This document shows, piece after piece, positions 35,570 to 47,025 of a stretch of DNA of 64,000 nt. The stretch is taken from positions 9,582,960 to 9,646,959 of the forward strand of contig OX637409.1 of assembly GCA_951799425.1 (NCBI GenBank), written 5' to 3'. The DNA is from Ilex aquifolium (Eukaryota; Streptophyta; Magnoliopsida; Aquifoliales; Aquifoliaceae). How positions within the stretch are numbered: the first letter of the stretch is position 1; each line of letters opens with the position of its first letter. Both the position numbers and the translations under genes were made by a program. The notes below the pieces were generated by a model. That model saw only the letters and a list, made by a program, of their open reading frames with translations. It was not told the origin of the DNA and ran no database searches.

Positions 35570-35706
35570 GAGAGAGAGATTAAATCCAACAAAATTTCCT
35601 TCATGGAAAAGATCCAATTATACTAGAATATCTATTTATGTAACTCGTAATCACAATTCAAATAGTATTAAACTTGTCGAAAAAAGGGTACTAAAATTGA
35701 GTGAAA
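34763..35706. other. region downstream of the LSH gene
   Basis: AT-rich. A GA microsatellite (about 35532-35560) runs into a G-run (to about 35570). It should contain the 3' UTR of the minus-strand gene at 35707, but I could not place the polyadenylation site. Confidence 0.45.
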
Positions 35707-36336
35707 TTATACTGTTTCAGTAGCAGCACCACCGCCACCACCACTACTACTTCCACCACCAACATTCTCTGCCACAGTAGTGGCCGTGGGCGTTGGCCTT
35801 TTTCGCTTCTTTTTCTCGTAAGGTATCCCTCTGGCCTTGGCCTGACTTTCTTTCACCTCCCTCAAATATATCCTCACCGCTTTGGCACCAAAGGGGTTCG
35901 CTTCTGGCCTCCCACCGTTCTCCTCGTAGGCGGCTCTGAGCCGTCCGATGAGCGCGTCAAGGCTGCCCCAAGCTTGTTTCAGAGGGCAAGCACATGGTGC
36001 CGGAGGGTTAGGGTGGCCGAAGTAGGGACACCCAGTCACGTGCACCTTCGTCTTACCGAACTGGTCAAGGTACTTCAAGAACTCGATCACGTGTGCTCCG
36101 CTGCACCGTGCTAGTGTCAACGGCGGCTTGTGGTTCCTCAAGTACTGCAAGAAAGTGTTCCAGTCTCGACGCTTCTGCGACTCGTACCGACTCGGTGGTG
36201 GTGCTGATGCTGATGCTGATCCACTAACCTCTGCGGTGGCTCCTCCTCCTCCACTACCACCACCAATAGCAGTTGTCGATGATGGACCCTCTCCTCCATT
36301 CGGGTCCGGTGCTCCGGCTCCTGATGCTGAATCCAT
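35707..36336 (-). CDS. LSH: ALOG-domain (LSH/G1 family) nuclear protein
   Basis: Complete intronless frame of 209 residues. Residues 1-48 are Ser/Gly/Ala-rich and disordered. The ALOG domain covers about 49-176: [38 protein letters not shown], the zinc-ribbon insert with H99, C103, H108, C115 and C117, then [20 protein letters not shown] and [16 protein letters not shown] basic nuclear signal, KKKRKRP, lies at 175-181; the tail is Gly/Ser-rich. The family (Arabidopsis LSH1-10, rice G1, tomato TMF) holds plant-specific DNA-binding regulators of organ boundaries, meristem maturation and light-dependent growth. Length fits the family. The start precedes the whole domain and no upstream in-frame extension is needed. 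It is GC-rich against AT-rich neighbours. It is the only intact host gene seen; the exact orthologue is not assigned. Confidence 0.95.
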   Translation of the reverse strand: MDSASGAGAPDPNGGEGPSSTTAIGGGSGGGGATAEVSGSASASAPPPSRYESQKRRDWNTFLQYLRNHKPPLTLARCSGAHVIEFLKYLDQFGKTKVHVTGCPYFGHPNPPAPCACPLKQAWGSLDALIGRLRAAYEENGGRPEANPFGAKAVRIYLREVKESQAKARGIPYEKKKRKRPTPTATTVAENVGGGSSSGGGGGAATETV

Positions 36337-36690
36337 TAGCCTATCTTTCCTCTACACAATGGTGGTCGCCAATAGTTTTCACTTTTCCTGAGCAACTGGT
36401 TCTTCTGGGTGATCACTTCAGAACAATAATTCTACAATTATGGTTCTATTGTCCCTTTTGTGACTAGTCTGTGAAGATGGAACTCTTGACGGGTCAGGCA
36501 AGATTTCCTCTGTTACTTTCGATTATTGGGTCTCCAAATCTAGTGTTTCTTTCTTTTTTTTTTCCTTTAGGGAGAGGGAGAGAGTTTTCGGGGAAGAAAT
36601 GAGGAGAGAGAGAGAAAGGTTGAGCGGATGTGATGGGACGTCCGAATGAATTGTACCTGTGTGAACCAAAGAAGTGAGACTGTTCTCTTT

Positions 36691-36728
<38 letters not shown>

Positions 36729-37225
36729 AAGACTGTTACTTGGTGAAGACGGAGAATCTTGTAGAGAGAGAATTCAAGTATTCACGTTGGGGCCCCTCCG
36801 ACATGACATGTTTACTATTCAACCCCGGCTGCCCCTCCACTCCCCGCTTCCTGTTATGTATACATCTTTTTTGCATACAAACACCACGCGCTTTGAATCG
36901 GTGACTGACCAGCAAACTCTCCGGCCTCCAAACCCAAACGCTTAACCATTTAATTATACTAAATAGTATTACCTCTTTTTTCGAAAAGGGTACATTTCGC
37001 TTGGGTCTACCTCGACCTTAATTTCTCCGATACAAAAACTCCCACAATTGATAAAGATATTTAATTTATAAAAAAATTGCTCTAATTAGCTAATTATGAT
37101 CTTTGAGCACAAATCTTATAACTACATACAATGTCCTTCCCTAATCAATGTGGGGTGTGACAAAATGATTCAAAGAGAATAGTTATTCATATATTATAAA
37201 CACTATACTATAAAATCTAATCAAC
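36337..37225 (-). promoter_or_regulatory. upstream region of the LSH gene with CT repeats
   Basis: On the gene strand a CT microsatellite (36692-36726 as GA on the plus strand) lies about 360 bp before the ATG, with a shorter CT-rich block at about 36600-36620. CT repeats of this kind are common in plant 5' leaders and promoters. No convincing TATA box could be fixed. The Tat element begins only about 900 bp upstream of the ATG, so it limits the proximal promoter. Confidence 0.5.
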
Positions 37226-37230
37226 AAAAC

Positions 37231-37762
37231 TCTAAGCGGATAAATTTTCTCTTATCCTCTGTGAACAGAGATATCCTTCCCCGAGTAAAGCTTCCTGCAA
37301 AACGAACAAATTGTCCAAGATCGAAGTGTTTCGATCGAAGGCACTCCGATACTTAAGTCAGTAGATATAGATCAAAAAAGAATTGTGTTATGGAATGATT
37401 GAACATACCTTGCACCGAGCATCCTTGCTAACTTATATAAACTTTAGTGATTCCCGTTTCGGGGGAAGAAGATGCCACATCCTCCTCCCAACGAGATTCT
37501 TTGTTGACTTCCCAAAATCTCTCTAATGCTCCCTTGATTTCAGCTTATGAGCTGTTGAATTCACCTAGCTGGTACAGCTAAATCCCTTAATCTTAGGCAG
37601 TTATTGCGCTATTCTGTTCTTATCTCTATGTGGCCAGATCCTCGTGCTCGGTCATACTACCGATCTAAACAGTTTTCGATTTTGGCAGAGCCAAAATTCC
37701 ACGTGGCTTCTTCTTTCCCCACGTGATAATTTATCCACGTGGCATAATTTTATGTCCCTTCA
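37231..37762 (-). repeat. 3' LTR of Tat element
   Basis: Matches 47026-47562. Its terminal TG/CA is intact on one side, and on the other the end has changed (TCTAAGCGG against TGTAAGTGG). Three ACGTG boxes (37701, 37721, 37737) lie in U3. Confidence 0.92.
37699..37744. promoter_or_regulatory. triplet of G-box-like ACGTG motifs in the Tat LTR
   Basis: CCACGTGGC, CCCACGTGA and CCACGTGGC occur within 46 bp at the U3 start of the LTR. The other LTR keeps ACGTG at three matching places (about 47502-47541). G-boxes bind bZIP and bHLH factors in light, ABA and stress responses; a role here is inferred. Confidence 0.6.
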
Positions 37763-37910
37763 TTTATCCCCAGGAAACGCATGTCAGCCGTCATTCATCT
37801 AACATTTGTTTCATGTCCTCAGGTTCATCATTGTCTGAGTTCTTGAGACATGCAATTGTCTCTTTTCATTAAATGCTCGTCCTTTGGCTTTCCCTTTCAC
37901 GTAGTATAAC

Positions 37911-39935
37911 ATGACTTATTTTTCCTTTCTTTGTACTCTGCTCTTCTTCTCCATCTGTCTTTCTGCTTCACGTATTCTCCTTCATCTATTCCTCTTCCAA
38001 ATGGCCCCCCTTACGAAAGAAGGTGTCCCAGCTTTAAAAAGCAAGTACAATATTCCTGAGGATGTCCAGATTCGAGTAGTTGGTGATGACGAACCACTGG
38101 TTGGTATGAGGGAATCGATTCTCATTTATACGAGGGCTATTACCGAAGGCGGGGTGAAATTTTCATTGCACCCCTTGCTGCTGTGGGTGTTTTCCGCCAT
38201 GAAGCTATGCCCCATTCAATGCTGCCCTAACTTCTTTAGGATAGTTATGGGTATTGCTGCTTTGAACAACCTGCTGAACATAAACCTGGGCCTTTGGGAA
38301 ATTCTCTTTTGCTACATTCTGAAGACTGCTGGTGACAACTACTATCTGGCTATAAGGAAAGATCGATACCTGGTAACCCATCTCCCAGATTTGAACAAAG
38401 GCCATGAGAGTGATGTCATTTTTGTCTCTGGGAATTGGGAGTACAAGGAAGGAGATACACCTTCTTACTGATGCCCATATGAAGAAGGCATGCTAGGTAT
38501 ATGATCATTTGTTTTGCTTAGTCTTCTTTTTTTTTTTTTTTTTACCCTGGTGCATGGTATACACCTTTTATTCTTCTGCTTTTGCATTCAAGCGATACTG
38601 TTAAAAGAAAAATAACTGAGCTCGGTGAAGATAGATGACCTGAGGAAGGTGTGGTGTTTCAACGAGAGCCTATTTTGTCGAGCTGCTCATGTCTTGCTAG
38701 GGTACACCTCTACGTATCATTCATTCATCGCTACTCCTGATCGGGCCAATGTCACGCTCGTCGAGGACAGAGCTGAACTGCAAGCCCAACGTGTTGCCAT
38801 CCCCCTTACTCGACAAAAGACTGTCATTCCCTCCAGAAGAAACAGACCAGTAAAGAATTTTCTTAGTTTCCTTTATGCTAGTGAACCTTGTGAAGCCACT
38901 CCTACGACACTACATGTTCCTGATAAAACATCTTCCTTACCTACCCCAGCAATCGATCTAACACTCCTTCCTGATCAAGCCCCTGCTTCTGCCGATCCAC
39001 AAACCGACTTCGAGGCTTCGGTTCCTCCTCCCGAGCCCGCTACAGATGAAATTCCTGCTGCTTTTCTGGTTATTTCTTCACCACCTCGGCCAACTGATGC
39101 CGAGCCCGAGGAGCATTTGACTAAGAAGAGGCGAATAGAGTCTACTCCTGCCCCTAAACAGTTAATTCCTATTTTTCGTCCCGTTCTGAAGGCGAAAGTC
39201 AAGGAAATAAGCATTTGGGACTCGGCCGCTGAGGTTATGAATGTTGCGGTAGGGATCGCTAGGGGTGTAATTATGTCTCGTGATCTTGCTGTGAATGAGG
39301 CAGCCTCGGATGATAAGATTGCTTGGCAAGCCATCCAGTAGATGGTTCTGGTATTTATCTCGATCATTTTTTTCTTTTAGACTCAAATCGTATACTAATA
39401 CTCTCTTTTTCTTCTCCAAAAAAGGTCTTCAAAAGGTGCATGAAGTAGGGGCCAAGATTGCTAGAAATGACAAGGTCATGAAAGAGGCGATCCATGATCG
39501 TATGTCTACTCTGGCCAAGAAAGAATTTGTTGACGAAGAATACGCCAAGCTTTGCGAAGAAATGCTGCTTCTTCAGGCTCAATCACTTAGCCTGAAAGAT
39601 GAAAAAAAAAAAAGCTAGCAAAAGAAGTGGAGAAGTTGAAAGCTTCAGAGAGTTCCCTCAGCATAGATTTATCCCAGACTCAGCTTGAACATTCCACTTT
39701 GCAAGAAGATTTAGACAAGTTCAAAGCTAAGGCCAAGGACCTTGAAGATGCTGCTTTTGATCAAGGGATGGAGAAAGCAGAGATAGACCTTGCTTTGCAA
39801 ATTCCTTCGCTGGAGCAAGCATATTTTTGCAAAAGACTGGATTGCTCCTTTGAAGGCTTCTGATGTGCCTCCTACTTCTGAACTTTTCTTGCGTCATTCT
39901 GCGCCTAGTTCTTCGGGTCCTCCTACTTCTCCCTA
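37911..39935 (+). pseudogene. extra antisense gene of the Tat element (PF04195-like, Transposase_28)
   Basis: Encoded opposite to the element. Exon 1 (ATG at 37911, or 38000 for MAPLTKEGVPALKSKY) has the blocks ITEGGVKFSLHPLLLWVFSA, FFRIVMGIAALNNLLNINLG and HLPDLNKGHESDVIFVSGNW, which resemble the 'putative gypsy-type transposon' domain. Exon 2 (about 38620-39353) reads KIDDLRKVWCFNESLFCRAA and then a Pro/Ala-rich linker. Exon 3 (from about 39425) is a Lys/Glu-rich coiled coil. Likely introns are GT near 38511 and 39354-39424 (GT...AG). TGA 38469-38471, TAG 39340-39342 and a frameshift in the A-run at 39602 disable it. The product's function is unknown; such extra frames are reported in Tat-lineage elements. 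Confidence 0.7.
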
Positions 39936-40084
39936 AAATTTTATGTAAAAAAGCACCTTCTTTTTTGAGCATCTATGAAAGAAATATTCCTTTGTTTTGA
40001 TAAGTCCATTTTTACTTATGTCATGTTATGATTGGAGACTCTGATTTGGCTAGGTTCCACGTATTTCTATTGTTTAACTAAAAA

Positions 40085-41200
40085 ACCTTGTTCTAGGAAG
40101 ATTTTGGCCCCTGTTTGGCCCTTCTCTAGAGTTAGGTCCCATGCACACCTGCTAGGATCTTTTCCTTAGAAAAAAAAAATCTTATTTAGCTGGCTCTAAG
40201 AAGCTTTGGCCATGTTTGGCCCTTCTCTAGAGCTAGGTCCTAAGCACATCTGCTCGAAACTTTACTCGTAAAAAACTTCCTTGCTCTAAGAAGCTTTGGC
40301 CATATTCGGCCCTTTTCTAGAGCTAAGTCCCAAGAATATGTGCTAGGGACTTTTTCTTAGAAAGAATTTTATTTAGCTGGTTCTAAGACGCTTTGGCCCT
40401 GTTCAGCCATTCTTTAGAGCTAGGTCCCAAGCATATCTGCTAGGGATTTTTTCTTAGAAAATTGTTTATTTACCTGGCTCTAAGGCGCTTTGGCCCTGTT
40501 TGGCCCTTCTTTAGAGCTAGGTCCCAAGCACATCTACTTGAGACTTTTACTCAGAAAAAATTTCCTTACTTTAAGAAGTTTTGGCCATGTTCGGCCCTTC
40601 TCTAGAGTTAGGTCCCAAGCATATTTGCTAAGGACTTTTCCTTTGAAAAAATTTTATTTAGCTGGCTCTAAGAAACTTTGGCCCTTCTTTAGAGCTATGT
40701 CCCAAGCACATTTGCTCGGGACTTTTACTTGGAAAAAAATTTCTTGCTCTAAGAAGCTTTGGCCTTGTTCGGCCCTTCTCTAGAGCAAGGTCCCAAGCAT
40801 ATCTGCTAGGGACTTTTCCTTAGAAAAAAAATTATTTAGCTAGCTCTAAGAAGAATTAGCCTTGTTCATTCCTTCTCTAGAGCTAGGTCCCAAGCACATC
40901 TGCTAAAGACTTTTACTCGGAAAAAATTTCCTTGCTCTAAGAAGCTGTGGCCCAGTTCGGCCTTTCTCTAGAGCTAGGTCCCAAACATATCTGCTAGAGA
41001 CTTTTCCTTAGAAATTTTTTTTATTTAGCTTGCTCTAAGAAGCTTTGGCCCTGTTCGGTCCTTCTCTAGAGCTAGGTCCCAAGCACATCTGATAGGGACT
41101 TTTTCGTAGAAATTTTTTTTATTTAGCTGGCTCTAAAAAGCTTTGGCCTTGTTTGGTCCTTCTCTAGATCTAGGCCACAAGCACATCTGCTAGGGACTTT
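40085..41200 (-). repeat. tandem repeat, 12 copies of about 95 bp
   Basis: Units share GCTTTGGCC, GGCCCTTCTCTAGAGC and AGGTCCCAAGCAC blocks (plus-strand reading). Two subtypes are visible. One ends CTCGGAAAAAATTTCCTTGC (about 91 bp), the other ends with a TTTAGCTGG box (about 97 bp). In copies 5-10 they alternate, giving a dimer of about 188 bp. The repeat lies in the 3' untranslated part of the Tat element, a known birthplace of satellites. Confidence 0.88.
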
Positions 41201-41706
41201 TACGGAGCTTTGCAAAGAGACTGGCCCTCCGGGCCTTTCCTTTCAATTTTTTCGTTCGTATCGACCTGTCGATCCAATCGGACTCAGACCATTGCTGTTT
41301 GATTTACATCGTCATGCCTAACCATGGGCCTAGATCTGATCAGGTGGCTACGCCTGATTTAGGCCTATGCCTCTACTAGAATTTTTGACTTCCTGCCTTA
41401 GCAGTAGGGTGGGAATAGTAAACAAGTGTTTATTAAGCACATAATCTTATTATAAAGGAATCTATCTTCATAAGAGGATGATTGTTCTTTCATAGGAATT
41501 CTTAAAAGAAATAATAGTAGGGGGCACCCCTTCTTTTCTGAAGGTACTTCAAAAATAGAACTTTCGTAGATTAGCTACGTTCCAAGGCTTGGGTATTTGT
41601 TTCTGTCACATGGGTATTTGGCAGCTCCTATTACCCGTCTGAGAACGAAGTCCCCGAGCTTAAATGACCAAGGGCCAACCTTTTGGTTATAAGACCGAGT
41701 CATTTG
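41201..41706 (-). other. spacer between integrase end and tandem repeat
   Basis: No coding sequence supported. It joins the end of pol to the repeat array. Confidence 0.4.
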
Positions 41707-42461
41707 CTACTGATAGGCAACAATCCGAACGGCTGCTGCTTCCCTTATTTCTTTAACAAAATCAAGCTCTTGACTGATGGCAGAGCTATTGTTCTTATTT
41801 GCCGCTAAAGTAGTTTTGAGCTTTGGTAGTCCGATTTTCAGGGGTATGACGGCCTCTATGCCGCATGCGAGTGCGAATGGGGTTTTCCCCATTTAACGGC
41901 GCAGTGTGGTTCGGTATGTCCATAACACGCTGGGTAACTCTTCTACCTATTTCCCTTTCGCCTTTTCTAACCTCTTCTTGAATCCATCTAGAATTTTTTG
42001 TTCGATATCTCTGCCTGCCCATTGCTTTGGGGGTAGGCGGGGGTAGAATACCGATTCTGAATTCTATATTGTTGGCAGAAAGCTCTAAAAGAGCCACTCT
42101 CAAATTGAGTCCTGTTATCAGATATGAGAATTGCCGGAATGCCAAACTGGGTAATGATATTCCTCCATACAAATTTTCTGGTATTCGTATCCCTTATATT
42201 AGCCAAAGGTTCTGCCTCTACCCATTTCGTAAAATAATCGGTTGCGACCAACAAGAATCGCTTAGTTCCCGGTGTCCGAGATAATGGGTCCACTATGTCT
42301 AGCCCCCATTGAGCGAAAAACTTAGGGCTTGCTAATGAGATCAAATCCCTTACGGGCTGCCTAGGGATATGGGAAAATAATTGACATTTTGCACATCTTT
42401 TAACGAATTGGTGGGCGTCTTTTTGCATGTACGACCACCAATATCCTTGAGACAAGGCCAT
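41707..42461 (-). pseudogene. Tat integrase
   Basis: Minus-strand blocks: GYWWSYMQKDAHQFVKRCAK with the CAKCQ zinc pair, WGLDIVDPLSR, LLVATDYFTKWVEAEPL (first Asp), GIPAILISDNRTQFES (second Asp) and YPQSNGQAEISNK (catalytic Glu kept). A frameshift near 41990 moves the C-terminal part (GKTPFALACGIEAVIPLKI) to another frame. The DDE triad is intact, but the protein is split. Confidence 0.88.
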
Positions 42462-42599
42462 GTGTTCAAGTGACCGTCCTCATGTATGCTCACCACAACT
42501 TCCTTCATGAATCTCAAAGAGGAAGTCATGTACCAGGTCAGGGTGCACACACCTTAGGTATGACCCAGAAAATGAGGGCCTGTAAAGTTTCTGGTCGGA

Positions 42600-43160
42600 G
42601 GATAACCGAAACCTTGTTGAGTTGAGTTGCAATCAGTGCGCATCCTTCCTATTTTCGGGGAGGCTTCCACTTTTAAGATAATCAACGATTTCATCCAGCC
42701 AGCTTGGTTTAGCCTCACTCGTATGCACCTCCGATGCTTCCGGCGACGTGATGCTTGGATTTTCGTAGTAGTCTACTAGGATCGTTCTTGTTCCTCCTTC
42801 GCTTATTTCCGAGGCTAAAGATGCCAGAGCGTCTGCGTGTGTATTTTTTGAACGATTGACCTGACTGATGGAATGGTCCAAGATCCGACCGAGCTCTTTC
42901 TTTGTGAGCTCGTAATACGAGATTATTCTTTCATCCTTTGCTAAGTATTCTCCCAGAATCTGATTTACTATGAGTTATTAATCTGAGAATATTTTGAGCT
43001 TCGTGAAGTTCAAAGCAATTCTGCCTCGTTGTTCGAGGCCTTAAAGCCGAGTCTTATCGCTTTCTCAAGTACATCCCCCTTCTGGGCTTTCAAGTACGAT
43101 GCCTACTCCTACTCTCTTCCAATTTGATGCACCATCGACAAACAAACTCCATCCTTGCTC
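42600..43160 (-). pseudogene. second (archaeal-type) RNase H of Tat element
   Basis: Begins WSLFVDGASNWKRVGVGIVL on the minus strand after the first RNase H. After a broken middle it continues VNRSKNTHADALASLASE, the usual C-terminal block of this domain. An additional RNase H of this type is diagnostic of the Tat lineage. The region between the two parts (about 42880-43060) has frameshifts and stops. Confidence 0.82.
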
Positions 43161-43577
43161 CGCATCTGATTCTCCACCCTGTTGAGGGGATTGAATCTCT
43201 TCCTGTTCCCTAGGAGAGAAGTTGGCAATGAAATCAACCACCACCTGCCCCTTTATTACTGTTCGCGGCTCGAAGAGGATGTCGAACTCTCCCAGCTCGA
43301 TGGCCCATTTGGAGATTCTCCTAGATAGGTCGGCCTTTCTGAACAAAGCTTTAAGGGGCTGGTCTGTTAGTACCACTATAGTGTGGGACTGGAAGTAATG
43401 TCGCAGCTTCCGAGCCGTATTAACAAGTGCAAGCGCGAGCTTTTCTAGCGGTAGATATCTTGTCTCCGCGTCAAGGAGCATCTTACTTACATAGTAGATC
43501 GGACTTAAACCCTTTGGTGAGTTTTTCATCAGAGCACCACTAACTGTGTGCTCGGATACTGCTAGATACAACAACAA
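43160..43577 (-). pseudogene. first RNase H of Tat element
   Basis: LYLAVSEHTVSGALMKN, PIYYVSKMLLDAETRYLPLE, KLALALVNTARKLRHYFQSH and VVLTDQPLKALFRKADLSRR follow the reverse transcriptase in the usual order. It is open over this stretch. Confidence 0.85.
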
Positions 43578-43769
43578 TCGCTCTCCTGGGGAGGGCGTAG
43601 TGAAAAGTGGTGACGACGCCAGATAGGACTTAAGATCATTAAAAGCTTCCTCACACTCTTGATCCCATGGTGGCCCAGTCCTCCTCTTAATTGCCTAGAA
43701 GAAAGGTCGGCACTTGTTAGAAGCGCGGGATACGAACCTTCCCAATGCTGCTGCCATTCCTATCAGTCT

Positions 43770-44408
43770 CTAAACCTCTTTTATCATTTTGGGTCGTTCC
43801 AGCTGGGTTAGTGCCGTGACCTTTTCTGGGTTTGCCTTAATTCTACGATGGGTAACTAGGAAGCCCAGAAATTTACCTGATCCGACTCCAAATGCACATT
43901 TCGAAGCGTTCAACTTCATTTCGAATTTGCGCAAGACGTCAAAAGTTCTCTTCAGGTCGGTGATGTGATCACGCTTTGCTTGGCTTTTCACTACCATATT
44001 ATCAATGTAGACTTCCATAGAATCACCGAGCATGTTTGAAAATATTTTTGTGACCAACCTTTGATATGTTGCCCCGACGTTTTTTAGCCCAAACGGCATT
44101 ACCCTGTAGCAATAAATACCTTCTGGGGTTATAAACGATGGTTTTTCCTGATCTTGTTTGGCCAGGTGGATTTGGTGATAGCCTCGGTATGCGTCAAGGA
44201 AGCTCATCCTTTCATGCCCTGCAGTTGCGTCGACCAATTGGTAGATCTTGGGCAATGAAAAACTATTTTTAGGACACGCCTTATTCAAGTCGGTAAAATC
44301 TACGCACACCCTCCATTTTCCTGTCTTCTTCTTTACCACTACAGTATTTGACAGCCAAGTCGGGTACTGTACCTCTTTGATGATTCGGGCTTCCAATAAC
44401 TTTCTCAC
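43770..44408 (-). pseudogene. Tat reverse transcriptase with Asp-to-Asn at the active site
   Basis: Long open stretch of 212 residues: YPTWLSNTVVVKKKTGKWRV, CVDFTDLNKACPKNSF, MSFLDAYRGYHQI, YCYRVMPFGLKN and VYIDNMVVKSQ. The catalytic YIDD box reads YIDN because residue 137 (43998-44000) is AAT in place of GAT. Polymerase activity should be lost despite the open frame. Stops or frameshifts separate it from the protease (44.4-44.87 kb) and RNase H (43.6-43.77 kb). Confidence 0.9.
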
Positions 44409-44873
44409 TTCTTCTCTTACCGCATCCCTATGCTGTGGTGCAGACCTCTTCTCTTTTTACTTGACTGGCTTAAAGCTTGGATCAACATTGAGCTGGTGGG
44501 ATGCGATCTCGGGGGGTACCCCCGGCATCTCATTTTCTGCCAAGGCAAATACATTAACGTACTCGTGTAGCTACGAGACTATCTTTGCACGCTCTTTTGT
44601 GGTTAATGAGGATCCTAACATAAAGTACCTTTCGGTGTTGTTATCTATGCACTCTTTTTTTAAGTCTTCCATGGTGCGCGAGGTCGACTCGGCGTCGAGG
44701 TCCTCTTCGGTTGGCCGCTCCTTTAATTGCTATCTCTCCATTTTTTGAACCGGTGCACCCTCATAGACTTCGGCTCCCCCTTTTCCTTTGACAGAGGCAA
44801 GGAGGCAGGTGTGAGAACTGACTCGATCCCCGCGTATGCCAACAACTCCGTCTGTCATTGGGAACCTAAGCAT

Positions 44874-45152
44874 CTAATGGTAGGTCGAAGGGACCGCCTT
44901 TATCTCATGTAGCCAGGTATGCCCCATGATTGCGTTATAGCCTGACTCTGCATCAACGAACAAAAACTCAGTCACTGTCCCTATAGGCCCTACCCGGACC
45001 GGAAAGGTGATATTTCCTTTTGGAATCACCATCTTGCTGCTGAAGACTACTAGAGGAGTGTTAGATGCTACCAGGTCTTCTTCCTTCAGGCCTAGCTTCC
45101 TTAAGAGGCTGAAATACATAATCTCCGAGGAGCTTCCTTGGTCGATTAGCAC
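44874..45152 (-). pseudogene. Tat aspartic protease
   Basis: MLIDQGSSSEIMYFSLLRKL carries the catalytic Asp in a D-x-G-S-S context (usually DGGSS). The C-terminal YNAIMGHTWLHEIKAVPSTY block is the usual end of the Tat protease domain. The start upstream of the DQGSS motif lies in another frame. Confidence 0.8.
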
Positions 45153-45243
45153 CCTTCTGACGTCAAAATTCGCTATTCAAATGGTTAGCACGAGGGCATC
45201 GTTATATGGGTGATGTAACCCTATCAAGTCTTGCTCGGAAAAA

Positions 45244-46980
45244 CTAATTTTTTCCAAGCGACTCGTCTATCTTCAATCTCTTATTCACCAGCTCACGGTT
45301 TGCCCCCAGTTGATAAACTTCTCGTGCTTGGGCAGCTAACTTAATGTAGGCCCTAGCCGAGTTGTTCGTCGACATGTGCGGGGTTGTCGCGTGTATCACA
45401 TTGATGATTCCTGCGTGGGTAGGTCGATCATGGGGGAGGTCGGCAATGCTGTGGCTTTTTTTTCCCCATTTTTGACGAACTGTGAGAGATGTCCCGCCTG
45501 GACCAGTTCCTCCAAATGTTGCTTTAAAGAGCGACAGTTCTAGGTTATATGCCGTATGTCTCGATGGTATGAGCATTTGAAATTCGGGTTCCTCCTGGCA
45601 GGATCTCCTCCTAACTTGTTTGGCCATTTGAAATAAGGTTTTCCCTTGATTTGGGATAGAATACTATAAATTGGTTCTTTGAACACTATACTGACTCTCA
45701 TGTACGGGAATTTTGAGGGGAAACCTTTTTTCTCCTTGTTTTTTCCTCATTCCCCATTTGGGTGACCCAACTTATCTTTGCCGAACTGCTTCTTTCCGAG
45801 CTGCTCTCTTCCCGTATCCCTACCAAGGTCGTCATCCACCTTGGCATACTTCTCGAATTTTCCCATCAGCTCCTCCATGCTCGTCGTTAGTCTTCTTGTC
45901 AATGATTGGTGCAACGGGTTCTCATTTGGTAGTCTGATCTTGAAGGATGCAACTTCTATTTCGGGATTGCATGCCTCCACCTCGTTCATTGTCTCCCAAT
46001 ACCTGTGCGCATACTCTCACAACGTCTCTCCATTCTTCTTCCTTAATGTCAGTAGTGTCCCCACATCCTTGGGTTGTCGGCTACTCGTTATAAACCGAGT
46101 TGTGAATTGTTCATCTAGTTGACCCCAGTCATCCACCGAGTTCCTTGTGAGTTCGACAAACCATTTCATTGCTGATTCCCCGAGACTGCTAGGGAATATA
46201 GTACAGAGTAAAGGCTCGCTCTTCCTATGCACCGTCATCAACAGTCTGTAATGATGAATGTGAGTGGTGGGATCCGTCTTTCTGTCATAGAGTTTGAAGC
46301 TTGGGACAACGAATTTTCTTGGTATCTATGCTCGCTCTATTCATTTGGTGAACGGAGAAACCTCCGTCCCGCCGACATATCCTCCTGTTGCTCTTCGTGC
46401 AAGATCCCTTGCTAACTTTTGCTCCGGTCGCTTTAGCCGACTGTCAAGTTCGTTTATTATAAATCGCTTCCACTCTTCCTCCTGACTGCCAGACTGACGT
46501 GTCCTTTTATAATAGCCAACTCCTTGCGAATCTTCTCTCTTCTCCCACCGGTCTGGCATTCTATGTTGCCGCTTACAGGTGCGACGATCTTCGTGATACG
46601 AGTCCTCGCTTTCGCTAGTTTTCCTCAGTTTTTATTTTAGTTCCTCATTTTCTCGTTTCAGGGCCTTTTCCCTTGCATATGGTTTTTTTAACATTTCATC
46701 GTTTGCTTCCAAGTGATCTCGCAATGACTGAACCAACCTTGTGAGGGCAGGGTTGTCCCCCTTGGTACAGAGGGATCTTACCTACAGATCATCACGCTGG
46801 TTTTCACCATCTTCTGGGTTAAAACTGGCAGAAGAGATCCTATCCTCCTGCTGTTCATCCTAGCTAGCGTAGAGATCCACCCGGATATCGCTTCCGGATG
46901 GAAACGATACTCGATAGTTCGGATCCGAGTCCTCTCGATGTACATCGGGTTCCAACGGTGACCCAAGTGTGCCTTTTAGT
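45244..46980 (-). pseudogene. Tat gag (fragmented)
   Basis: Frames on the minus strand together give a gag polyprotein: KREDSQGVGYYKRTRQS, RKSEPLLCTIFPSSLGESAM, KWFVELTRNSVDDWGQLDEQ and FTTRFITSSRQPKDVGTLLT (retrotransposon gag core). Then come EVEACNPEIEVASFKIRLP and a C-terminal region with a Lys/Arg-rich stretch. At least four frameshifts or stops lie between these pieces. Confidence 0.78.
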
Positions 46981-47005
46981 CTTGACATGACTTTTTGTTT
47001 ACTGT

Positions 47006-47025
47006 TTCCCACAGACGGCGCCAAA
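47006..47025 (-). promoter_or_regulatory. primer-binding-like site of Tat element
   Basis: Minus-strand TTTGGCGCCGTCTGTGGGAA directly follows the 5' LTR and matches the site of the gag-only element at 9951-9970 at nearly every position. Confidence 0.78.

Noticed and set aside
35701..36114. 137-codon plus-strand frame over the LSH gene
   Set aside because: Antisense to the ALOG domain, which is unmistakable on the minus strand.
38975..39367. 130-codon minus-strand frame
   Set aside because: Antisense shadow of the Pro-rich second exon of the extra gene.
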